From Helianthus annuus (lineage: Eukaryota; Streptophyta; Magnoliopsida; Asterales; Asteraceae), in the NCBI RefSeq assembly GCF_002127325.2, contig NC_035438.2:143955787-144019786 (forward strand): a stretch of 64,000 bases of DNA, read 5' to 3'. Below the pieces are notes generated by a model that made no database searches, was not told where the DNA came from, and worked only from the letters and a program-made list of their open reading frames with translations. Shown piece by piece: positions 27,670-38,112 of the stretch (the first letter of the stretch is position 1; the number at the start of each line of letters is the position of its first letter). Position numbers and translations under genes: made by a program.

Positions 27670-28270
27670 GTACCAAGCCTGGGACCTAGGGCACATAACA
27701 CTCAAACCATCAGGACAGAAACCGATTAGTGCATGTACCCTCGTGTCTTTCAGCTATCAACGCCATCACATGATGCATGATTAACCATCTGCAGCTTTTA
27801 ACGTTATTTTCACAAAATTAGTAAAATAACGTTAAAGTTTGTACCATTTCACTTTTGCCCCTCAAGCGCCCGCACATATATACATTATATGTGCACACTG
27901 CAAGCAGGACAAACGAAACGCCCGAATAAAAATAACATTTTTGAGAAAGTCGTTTCAAGCACTGTTTATATGACCGGATTGGATTAGCCGGTTAAATGAA
28001 AACCAGTCAGGCCATCAATACCAATATTGCTCAGATCACGGGTTAAAAATGGAAACTGTGGACCAGTTGGACCAGATTTGGAGAGGTTCCATGTGTGTTC
28101 ATTTTATAAGAAAAACCTTCGAGAATTTACACAACTAGCAACGAGGGATGGTTAAAGGTTTAAAAACATAAACAAAAAGTTTTGAACATATGACCTTCTC
28201 TTTTGAATGGCTTATCAAATGTCAATTAGTCTATGATATACGCAAATGTAACATATAAATTATATCAAAC
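27670..28270. other. Spacer, nothing recognised
   Basis: AT-rich with a short inverted pair around 27800-27835 (taacgttatttt ... aaaataacgtta). No gene or complete repeat is visible. Confidence 0.4.
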
Positions 28271-28514
28271 AAGGTATAAAATCAACCCTTTTATGTACTA
28301 ATGTTGGAAAAAGAGTGTTTCTTTGTATACTTTTGATTTCCAGGACTAAATGAGCTTAAACGTACAAAAGAAACAAATCAACGGCAAAAACCAACATAAA
28401 TACAAGAAAGAAGGGTTGACACACCATACCTACCCTCCAAGCTACACCCTAAGTCCAAAACAATAAACAAGAAGACAAGTACGGGGCCGTGCCACCAAGG
28501 CATGGGGTTGTGCC
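28271..28514. repeat. Older repeat that element B entered, left part
   Basis: Contains acggggccgtgcc and aaggcatggggttgtgcc. The same cacgggg-cgtgcc style resumes at 62809-63030, and the sequence joins across B at its target duplication GTGCC. It is probably an old retroelement interior; no frame is preserved. Confidence 0.5.
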
Positions 28515-28969
28515 TGTTGGTGCACTCAATGTCTGTTTACTGCGTCTTAATCGAGTCTTAGGTCTAGATAGGTTAGATTGGAGCTTGGAAATGAAAAACT
28601 GGATTTTAGAGTGTAATTCCGCTCCAGATAGGTTTTAGATGATTCCGCTCCAAGATGTATAGTTGGTGATTCCGCTCCAAACGAACATGGTAATTCCGCT
28701 CGAAACATTATCATGGGGTTCCGCTTGAACCATTTCAAGCGGAATCAGAGCTACTATAAATAGGTCAGTGATGATTTCATTCGTAACATTTGGAGTGAAA
28801 TCAGATCATGTGCTAGGTGTCGAATTGCTGTCAAAATTTACTCAGAAAGCATTAATAGAAAGGAAATTAAAAGGATAAAGCTGTTGTGACTTTGTTTACT
28901 TTGATTCCACCTCTGTATTCAAAGATGAACTGCCTTTACTGACTATTTAGGGTCGCACACGGTCCAACA
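28515..28969 (+). repeat. 5' LTR of element B
   Basis: 455 bases, TGTTGGTGCACTCAATG to GGTCCAACA. An array of ATTCCGCTC-type words (28615-28742) ends at a perfect hairpin CCGCTTGAA...TTCAAGCGG (about 28717-28738), and TATAAATA follows at 28755-28762. It lacks a 54-base segment present in the 3' LTR. Confidence 0.94.
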
Positions 28970-28983
28970 AGTGGTATCAGGGC
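28970..28983 (+). promoter_or_regulatory. Primer-binding site of element B, one mismatch
   Basis: AGTGGTATCAGGGC directly after the LTR. The usual site has TCAGAGC, so one base has changed. Confidence 0.8.
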
Positions 28984-29550
28984 GTGAAGAGGAGTTCATA
29001 CCATAGCAGCTTGAAACTATAGGATTTTCTCATTTCTACTCTCTTCTTCTCATACTTTTCTGATTTGAACTAGTTCCAACGGTTGAAATGGACTGAATTT
29101 CGGATATATTGTGTAAAACATAGTATTAACAAACCCTAGAAAGAATTAGGTTAAAATTCGAGGTAAAAATGGTAAAAATGATCTAAAAACCTGATTCCGC
29201 TCGAAAAGATCTTCGCAGATTTCGCTCTAAAAAATTAATTCCGCTCGAAAGACACTTGGCCATTTGAAGCGAAATAGGTGATTTCGCATGAAAAGACATA
29301 AAAATTAGATTCCGCTCGAAAGTTATTTTCTAATTCCGCTTGTATTCAGTTCAGTTCTGATTCCGCCTGAAAGTTTCATCTGAGTCCGCTCAAAATCAGA
29401 AAACATTCTGATTTCGCTTGAGATTACTTTCTTATTTCGCTTGAGATTACTTTCTGATTTCGCTCGAAAGCTGATTTCGCTCGAAATTGCTGTTCTTCAA
29501 AATCACGAAAAATTTCCTAAGTGTTTGCTGATTTTTCAGGTACGTACAAG
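28984..29550 (+). other. Leader of element B with ATTCCGCTCGAAA array
   Basis: 29195-29492 repeats ttccgctcgaaa/tttcgctcgaaa about 15 times at irregular spacing, the same word found upstream of the TATA box in the LTR. No frame precedes gag at 29551. Confidence 0.75.
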
Positions 29551-29931
29551 ATGGATGATATATTCATGAACCCGTTTAGCGATTTGTATGCCTTTGCTGG
29601 AAATTCTGGAGACGATACTTCTTCTAGCAACACCAATGAGAATACGTCAAATACAAAAAAAAAAGTTATCGGATGCTTTGGAAGTTGAAAGCGCATTTGG
29701 AGCATATAACAAACCCCCGAAGTTGATGGCTATTGAAGAATACAGTCGGTGGGCCAAGAAGTTTGAAGATTGGTTGAGGGCCTTTGCTTTTCCCAACTGG
29801 AAGAGTCTAAAAAATGGATACAATGATGGAGGCAAACGTGGCAAAAGCTTAACATCATCTGAAGAAATAGATGCATTTGTCGCTGAGCAGAAATGCATTG
29901 CACTGCTATTTCAGTCTGTTCGAGAAGATAT
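29551..29931 (+). pseudogene. Element B gag, N-terminal part
   Basis: ATG at 29551 begins MDDIFMNPFSDLYAF. After about 38 codons a run of A at about 29655-29664 shifts the frame. The open stretch from about 29666 encodes the copia gag capsid-like start (PPKLMAIEEYSRWAKKFEDW) and stops at the insertion of element C at 29931. The sequence resumes at 41329 after the duplicated GATAT. Confidence 0.85.
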
Positions 29932-32900
29932 TGTGACAACTGGCACAAAACCGGTAACTTCCGTACACTTTAATTATTATTTAATGACTGCAATTATGTG
30001 CTTAAATGTCAACATTGACTAATTAGATGCTAAGCAAGTGAATTCATGCACGTTGTATACTACAAAATATTGCTTCATGCAATCGAGAGCGCTGCGTCAG
30101 AAATATTAGTAAACTCACCGGTAAGACACACTGTGTCAACGGAACTGCAGAAAGCAGTCAGACATTAGAATTGAGGCCTAGGTGTAGGTCCTACGACAAA
30201 GGTACAATAAAACCCAAGAATACATATAAGGGTTTAATTTATAGACATTGCGAAAGCAAAAATAAGCACTAAAAGCACCCGAAACACACTTTAAGAGCAG
30301 AACTAATTACGACAAAACTGCGAAACGAATGTTGATGGCCGCCCGGATAATATTTAATCCCACAAATATTCTGTTATGATTAAAATTTAATTTTAATCAG
30401 GTTCGTGTTGAAAAAAAAAATAAGTTAAAACGCTTAAAAACGTTATTTTTTTTCATGTTTAAGCGCGTACCGTGTGTTCCTACGCGACACAGTGCTTACA
30501 CTGCAAAACGCAGACAACGCAGAAAACCTAGGAATATACCAGGAATATGCTAGGAATATGCTAGGAATATTCTAGGAATATACCAGGAATATGCTAGGAA
30601 TATGCTAGGAATATTCCAGGAATATGCCAGGAATATGCTAGGAATATTCCAGGAATATGCTAGGAATATTCCAGGAATATGCTAGGAATATGCTAGGAAT
30701 ATTCCAGGAATATGCCAGGAATATGCTAGGAATATTCCAGGAATATGCTAGGAATATGCTAGGAATATTCCAGGAATATGCCAGGAATATGCTAGGAATA
30801 TGCCATATGGAATGTCTATAAATACCTTGAGATGGCACATTAGACAATTCACCACCCAACACCATAAAACTACTCTCTCCTCTCCCTCAAAAACTTTCGG
30901 CCAAACACCCCTTGATCATCCATCATATTTTTCGATTTTGTTCTTCACATTCCAACATCATACAAGTGTCAAGTGTCACGCATAAGAAGGCTTGGTACAC
31001 TCGGAGATCGAAGGACCTCATCCTCTAGCTTTTATCCACTTCATTTGCGCTTAGATTCCTCCCTAGCCTCGAGCTAGTGGTATGTTACTTAATACACCTT
31101 CTTGAACTATTTTGAAGTGGTTAATGTGATGTGTAATGATTAAAACTCGAAATCTTACAAAATGGTTCATTAAAGTCTACTAAAAACATGAAAAACGATG
31201 GTTAAAAGCTCACTAGTTGTGTAAATGCTGTAGTAATTGAAATTTGTGATTATTTAGACCCGATCTATGTTGTGGTAGCTCAGATCATCGTTTAACCCGG
31301 TTTGGTCGTGATCATGAATCATGACATAAGGTTGTTTTGAATGAAACAAGGGTTAAAGGGTGAAGATCTACCACATACGAATCATGAACTTGTGTAAAAG
31401 CGTTTTACTTGTGAAATAGTGTTTAAAACTAGCCGATCTATGTATCTACAAGTGGTATTTTCAAAAGACCAAACGTCAAAAGAAATCACATGTTCTAAAC
31501 CGGATCTTACACAAACAAAAGTGATTTTTGTGAACAAACAAGTGTGTGGACACTTGTGTAACAAAAGTTTTTAGCAAAGAAATAATTTTCGTAAAAACTG
31601 ACTAGAAGTTGTGAAACTTCATATTCTTTAAAAATAAGGTTTTTAAGAAATCAAACTTATTTATAAAGATAACAAGACTTACTAAATGTGCTAGTAAGTT
31701 ACTACACAATTTTGGTAAGTATTCAAGTTCATGAAATGGGGAAAATTAGTGATTATTGTTGATAATTGTTGTTGATGATTGTTGACGATTTAAAAGAAAA
31801 TAAACACATGTTTTGAAAACATGGTAACCTCCATTTTTAGGGGAAACTCTGTCAAAATTTTTATAAATCTTGACACTTAGAAAAATATAAGTTTTTGAGA
31901 AACTTATTCCCTAAAAATGTATTTAAGAGTATTACCAAGGTTTCCCTAATTTTTGGTGAAAAGAAATGAAGATTTCTTCAAGCATAAAAAGGGATATAAG
32001 TATGCATTTTTGAAAGAAAAATATATATATTATTTATCACCAACTTTTGTGCTAAGTGTATACCATATGTGTTATACATGCTAGCGTATTAAGACGTAAA
32101 AAAAAAATACACTAAATACTCATGAGGAGTATAAACATGAAGATACACATACAATATACTAGACACATAATTCGGGTGCAAAGTACAAAACACAAAAGAC
32201 TTATATTTATTTGTGAGAAAATAATATAAGTAAGACATTTAGTTAAAAATATAAAATATTTTTAACACAAGAAAATATACACAAAAGTGAGTGACTGAAC
32301 TTGTGCGACGCAAGTCTAGTGACTAACGATAAGAAAACGCGTATAGGTTACGACGTTAATTAAGCAAATCCGGTGAAGTTTACGACGCAAGGAACGCAAA
32401 GTTGTGAGTTCATGCTCCCCCTTTTCTTTAACTGTTTTTGTTTTACACTTCGGGGGTGAAATACATGTCACAAATTGAATACTGTTTGCATATGTTATGA
32501 TGGGTACAAAAACATTCAAGTGAAACATTCCAGACCATGTCTCGAATAGGGTACCATAAGCACCATTAATCAACGTATACATTCAGACCGCGGAACAAAA
32601 GGTTAGATCTAATGGGTTTCAGGCAACCCCACTCTTGGCCTACTTCTACCAATGAGTGCTTCTGTGTCTCAGTCAAGTCGACAAAAATGCCTAGGTTTGG
32701 TGGCTTCCTATGTCGTGACATATGTTAGTGGCCTTGCAAACCACTAGCAAAACTCACACATTCAAACAGTCATAGTACCCAGTTATACATACGTTTTACG
32801 AGTTACATTCAAACATTCATTCATTCTACCAGTTTTATACTATGTTTTCATTCAAGGATATTAAACATTCAAAAACAATCACTGCATGAATTCACACCAA

Positions 32901-33185
32901 CATTATGTTGATGTTTTTTTTCCAAAACTCACATGTATTTCAGGTAACTAAAGGTGGATGTGCGCGTGGTCCTACGCATGCTCGTGGATGTCGCTTTGTT
33001 TATCGTTAAATAAAGTTGTAACTTTTAAGACAATATGCTATCATGTGTTGTAAACACTTGACTTATGTTTTCGGTAATGTAATGTTTAAAGTTATTTTCG
33101 AGCATATAGTATGTTTACCTTTCGTATGCAATGAGAACCTTTCATGATCACACCTCGTGCTTCCGCCGCAGAAAGGGGTGTGACA
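29932..33185 (+). repeat. 5' LTR of element C
   Basis: From TGTGACAACTGGCAC to AAAGGGGTGTGACA. It contains the AGGAATATGC/TATTCC array at 30529-30806, a TATAAATA box at 30817-30824 and about 2.3 kb of AT-rich transcribed-type sequence. Small frames inside are not conserved proteins. Confidence 0.94.
30529..30806 (+). repeat. AGGAATATGCT / AGGAATATTCC array, 5' LTR of C
   Basis: Tandem 11-base units taggaatatgc, with interspersed self-complementary taggaatattcc and caggaatatgc. It ends 10 bases before the TATA box. The copy in the other LTR (38711-38942) is 46 bases shorter, i.e. about four units. Confidence 0.9.
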
Positions 33186-33186
33186 G

Positions 33187-33200
33187 ATTGGTATCAGAGC
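33187..33200 (+). promoter_or_regulatory. Primer-binding site of element C
   Basis: ATTGGTATCAGAGC begins one base after the LTR end. Initiator-Met tRNA type. Confidence 0.88.
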
Positions 33201-33839
33201 TGCGATTGTAGTGAACCAGGATTCCTTCTCGAGTCTAGTCTACAATCTCTAGGATCCTATCACGAAAACAATTTTTCAAAGAGTTTTCATTGCATAAAAC
33301 ATCCCGCGACATCCACTGCCTGAAACTGTATACATGAGTCTAGAAAAGACGCTACGTGACTTAGGGTGCACTGGGGTAGCACTTGTCTATGATTAAGGAT
33401 TACTTGCAAATATGTGTGATAATTAGCATATACATGTACTAGATGTAGAATACCCCTAGTATACATGACTTTGCCTGAAAACAATGACTTAACTGAAGGA
33501 AGAAATACGAGGATGAAACGAACTGTGCGGACTGTGCAAGGAGTTACGTAATTATGGATGCATACATAATTATGGAATTCAGTGCACAGAAACCACAGCA
33601 AGTCTTATCACGTATAGATTCCCTCAGTACAAGAAAAGGGTCAAACGTGAGCACCCTTCCCCCAGCCTAATAAATACTCGGTGGAGTAATAATTTAGGGT
33701 ATAAAGACAAGAACCGCCAACATTTATCTATTTATACATGCTTGCTGCTGTATGAATTGATTTAAATAGCGGATTGTTTGATGTCACTTATGTGGGTATA
33801 TGTCATACTACCACTGTCTAGTAAGACGATATCAAACAA
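33201..33839 (+). other. Leader of element C
   Basis: No supported frame. The 104-residue antisense frame here is not conserved. Confidence 0.5.
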
Positions 33840-34706
33840 ATGTCTAAACCCTATTGGGTCGTGTTCTGTCAGAACATGGCACCCAGAAGAGCTGTGAACG
33901 CTCGGGATCAATCTCCTCCTCCCCCACTTCCAAGAACTGCTGAAGAGCTAAACGCCCTACTGGAGGAAAGAATCTCCGCAGCTATCGCCCAGTACGAGGC
34001 GAACCGTACTGAACAAATTGGAGGACCAAGCAATGCAAGACGTAATGGGAATGGAGATTCATCTGGAGGAGACGCAGCTCAGGGATGCACTTTCAAGCAG
34101 TTTCTCGACTGCAAACCGCTGAACTTCGACGGCACTGGAGGTGCAGTGGCGTTCGTACTCTGGACAGAAAAGACCGAGACGCATGCTGAGTCGTCTGGTG
34201 ACAAGAAAAGGAACGCACGCGAGGACCCTAACATGGTCACCGGTACGTTTCTCGTTAACAATCACTTTGCATCCATATTATTCGACACTGGAGCCGATTA
34301 TAGTTTCATGTCCGTGGAATTTAAACGTACGCTTGGAATTGAATCTAGTAGATTAGAAGTTCCATATTCCATAGAATTAGCCAATGGAAAACTTGTTGAA
34401 TCAGGCGAAGTTGTTAGAAACTGCACACTAGAACTTGGTGATCGAAGCTTTAACATCGACCTCTTACCTATTCAATTGGGTAGCTTCGATGTGGTAGTTG
34501 GAATGGACTGGCTGTCCAAGAACAAAGCTGAAGTTATTTGTCATGAGAAGATCATTCGCATCCCTTTGGCGAATGATGAAACTCTCATCGTACATGGAGA
34601 AAAGCGAGACGCGCCTCTTCGGATCATCAGTTGCATGAAGGCACAGAAGTGCTTAAGGAAAGGATGTGTTGCCTTCCTAGCACACGTTGTAGATAAGAAG
34701 GCTGAG
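33840..34706 (+). pseudogene. Element C gag-protease, large internal deletion
   Basis: The likely true gag start is MAPRR (33876), inside a longer frame. Residues up to FDGTGGAVAFVLWTEKTE are the gag N-terminus. The sequence then jumps directly to DPNMVTGTFLVNN, the start of protease. The capsid core and the CCHC knuckle, normally some 250-300 residues, are gone, yet the frame is kept. Protease is intact-looking, with catalytic FDTGAD and later VVGMDW. The frame then runs 15 bases into the insertion at 34707 and stops. Confidence 0.85.
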
Positions 34707-35205
34707 TGGTGCAGCGCGTGAAACGAAAAAAATGAAGATTACACGTTGATTCTACGAATACCCGTGTAGCTCTTCCCCAACCCCCAAACTGTAACCCCAA
34801 AGGCCACGGAATTTGAAGTGAAAAATCAGTTTTCTCAAAATTCAATTCTGAACTTCTCATTAGCTTTAGCAACATATAAATAAAGACTGAAATTCGAAAC
34901 GGGCCTAAAAAAGATAACGGGCCAAACACACGGCCTAAAACAAAAAGCCCAAAATAGTTCAAAAAACATAAAAATGCAAATAAGTAATAGAAATAAGCGT
35001 TTTTTTGGCCCGGACGATGACCCAAACCGCCGTAGGCGTTTGCAGCAAGATGGAGCTCGTTCTCGCCTTCGAATCGCCTGGTCGCACGTCCCAAACGGAC
35101 CCCCATAGCCCAAGTTAGGGCCATTTTAGTGAAGGCCCTTTTCTTACGCGGTCTTGGGCCTCCAAGTACATAATAGCCCGTTCCTCCACACTTGGGCCCA
35201 CATCA
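34707..35205. mobile_element. 499-base TG...CA insertion in pol of element C
   Basis: It begins TGGTGCAGCG and ends GGGCCCACATCA, flanked by CTGAG on both sides (34702-34706 and 35206-35210). Removing the element plus one CTGAG (504 bases) keeps the reading frame between protease and RT. TG...CA ends and a 5-bp duplication fit a solo LTR or a tiny LTR element. No internal direct terminal repeat was seen. The 165-residue antisense frame across it runs on into protease and is not a gene. Confidence 0.7.
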
Positions 35206-35999
35206 CTGAGGAACCGAAACTCGAAGATATTCCTGTGGTGAAGGAATTTCCTGATGTGTTCCCTGAAGATCTACCAGGACTACCTCCGCAACGACAAGTC
35301 GAATTCCGTATAGACTTGGTTCCGGGAGCCGCACCTGTAGCCAAGGCACCCTATCGACTTGCACCATCCGAGATGCAAGAATTGTCTACACAACTCCAGG
35401 AGTTGTTGGATAAAGGATTCATAAGGCCAAGCTTCTCGCCCTGGGGAGCCCCAGTATTGTTCGTGAAGAAGAAGGATGGAACTCTGCGAATGTGCGTCGA
35501 TTACAGAGAACTGAACAAACTCACTATCAAGAATCGGTACCCACTACCGAGGATTGATGACTTATTTGATCAGTTGCAAGGATCAAGCTACTATTCCAAG
35601 ATCGACCTTCGATCTAGATATCATCAGTTAAGGATACAAGAAGAAAGCGTACCAAAGACTGCATTCAGAACATGCTATGGACATTACGAGTTTCTTGTGA
35701 TGCCATTCGGGCTGACGAATGCACCAGCGGTCTTTATGGATCTGACGAACCGCGTATGCAAACCATATCTTGATAAATTCGTGATTGTATTTATCGACGA
35801 TATCCTGATCTACTCTCGGACGAAAGAAGAGCATGAGCAACACCTCAGGACCATTCTAGAGCTACTGAAGAAAGAGAAACTATACGCAAAGTTCTCAAAG
35901 TGCGAATTCTGGATTCGCGAAGTACAATTTCTTGGTCACGTGGTGAATGAGAAGGGCATTCACGTAGACCCGTCCAAGATTGAAGCCATAAAGAATTGA
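35206..35999 (+). pseudogene. Element C reverse transcriptase, ends at TGA
   Basis: RT copies element RNA into DNA. The frame includes the linker before RT ([14 protein letters not shown]), RT motifs [28 protein letters not shown], the fingers-palm region and the catalytic [10 protein letters not shown] (about residue 210 of this frame). A TGA at 35997 replaces the Trp that normally precedes EAPKTP in this family; the frame stays open after it. The first codons of the computed frame lie in the inserted sequence and are not native. Confidence 0.9.
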
Positions 36000-38098
36000 G
36001 AAGCTCCCAAAACCCCGACTGAGGTTCGCCAATTTTTGGGCTTAGCGGGCTACCATAGGAGATTCATCGAGAATTTCTCGAAAATAGCTCAGCCGCTAAC
36101 TGCCCTTACGCAGAAAGACAAGAAGTATGACTGGGGTTTTAAGCAAGAAGAAGCTTTTCAGCTACTCAAAAACAAGCTATGCGATGCACCGATATTGTCA
36201 CTACCCGAAGGCTCAGAAGACTTCGTGGTATACTGTGACGCCTCGCGACAAGGACTAGGTTGCGTGCTCATGCAACGCCACAAGGTCATCGTTTACGCTT
36301 CAAGGCAATTGAAGGTTCACGAAAGAAACTATACCACTCACGACCTGGAGCTGGGCGCAGTGGTATTCGCCTTGAAAATCTGGCGACACTATCTATATGG
36401 TACTCGATGTACAATCTTCACAGATCACAAAAGCCTGCAACACATATTTGATCAGAAGGAATTGAATATGCGCCAGCGCCGATGGGTCGAGCTGCTAAAT
36501 GATTACGACTGTGAGATTAAGTACCACCCAGGAAAGGCAAACGTTGTAGCGGACGCGTTGAGCCGAAAGGAAAGAGTTAAGACCCTACGGGTTCGAGCAT
36601 TGGAAATGACTATTCGAACGAACCTCACTTCACGTATTCGTGACGCACAACAAGAAGCCCTTAAGGTGGAAAACCGCAAAGCTGAATACCTCCGAGGTGC
36701 ATTGAAGTACATGGCGCCAAATGAAGAGGGAGCCTTATACTTTAAAAAGCGTATTTGGGTTCCGCTCTATGGTGGCCTACGAGAAGTCATCCTTAATGAA
36801 GCCCACAAATCGAGATATTCGATCCACCCAGGATCGGACAAGATGTATCAAGACTTGAAAGAGTACTATTGGTGGCCGAGACTCAAGAGCGACGTTGCTG
36901 TTTATGTTGGTAAATGCCTAACCTGTGCTAAGGTTAAGGCTGAATATCAGAAACCGTCTGGCCTACTACAACAACCAGAGATTCCCGTGTGGAAGTGGGA
37001 ACAAATCTCGATGGACTTCATAACGAAATTACCCAGGACCCCGAGAGGGCACGATATGATATGGGTAATAGTTGACCGATTGACGAAGTCTGCGCATTTC
37101 CTACCAATCCGAGAGAAGGATAGCACTGGAAAGCTTGCTGAGATATACTTAAAAGAAATTGTCACGCGTCATGGAGTACCAATCTCCATTATTTCAGACA
37201 GAGATGGACGCTTTGTCTCAAGAATCTGGCAATCATTTCAGGAAGCCTTTGGATCTCAGCTAGATCTAAGCACAGCATTCCATCCTCAGACAGACGGCCA
37301 GAGCGAACGGACTATACAAACATTGGAAGATATGCTTCGCGCATGTGTCATGGATCTAGGCGGCAGCTGGGATACTCACCTACCCTTGGTTGAGTTTTCC
37401 TACAATAACAGTTATCATACAAGCATAAAGGCCGCGCCGTTCAAAGCTCTGTATGGCCGCAAGTGCCGATCGCTCCTATGTTGGGCAGACGCCGGTGACA
37501 AGCGTATGGTTGGTCCTGAACTAGTACAAGAGACAACCGACAAGATTGCGCAGATCCGAGAGCGCATTAAGGCGGCTCGAGATCGACAGAAGAGTTACGC
37601 TGATCAAAAACGAAAACCCTTAGAATTCGAGGTGGGAGACAAGGTGTTGTTAAAAGTCTCACCATGGAAGGGCGTAGCCAGATTCAGAAAGCGTGGGAAG
37701 CTGAATCCACGATACATCGGACCATTCAGAATCTTGGAGAGAATTGGTACCGTGGCGTACAAGTTAGAGTTACCGGAAGAACTTAATGGAGTACATGATA
37801 CATTTCATGTGTCCAACCTAAAGAAGAGTCCAACACAAGAAAACGTGATCATCCCTGCGGATGAAGTGCATATTGATGACGCCCTCCGATTTACAGAACA
37901 ACCCGTCGAGGTTACTGACTGGAAAGTCAACAAGACCAGGAGGAGCAGTGTGAAACTTGTCAAAGTACGTTGGAACTCTAAGCATGGGCCCGAATACACA
38001 TGAGAACGCGAAGACCAGTTCAAGGAAAAGTATCCCCACCTATTCAAAGAGACTCCTGCGAGGGTTAGTTCATCCTGAATTTCGGGACGAAATTCTTT
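36000..38098 (+). pseudogene. Element C RNase H, integrase and chromodomain-like tail
   Basis: Continues in frame after the TGA at 35997. RNase [32 protein letters not shown] (to about 36570). Integrase: zinc-binding H...H...CLTCAK (36800-36930), then the DDE core [17 protein letters not shown] and [13 protein letters not shown] (37010-37330), then GPF/Y motif RYIGPF (37710). The tail ([10 protein letters not shown] to [10 protein letters not shown]) resembles the chromodomain that targets chromoviruses to heterochromatin. A TGA at 38001 falls where a Trp of the chromodomain is expected; sequence after it still reads like the tail end. Confidence 0.9.
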
Positions 38099-38100
38099 TA

Positions 38101-38112
38101 ACGGGGGGAGAC
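38101..38112 (+). promoter_or_regulatory. Polypurine tract of element C
   Basis: ACGGGGGGAGAC immediately before the 3' LTR, the expected plus-strand primer site. Confidence 0.88.

Noticed and set aside
30529..30806. CRISPR-like array
   Set aside because: Tandem motif units with no unique spacers, inside an LTR of a plant retrotransposon.
30638..30865. Repetitive NIPSIFLAYSW peptide frames in both LTRs of element C
   Set aside because: They are a by-product of the AGGAATATGC array and not a structural protein.
34627..35124. 165-residue minus-strand frame
   Set aside because: It crosses the edge of the 499-base insertion into the antisense of protease; no conserved domain and no start signal.
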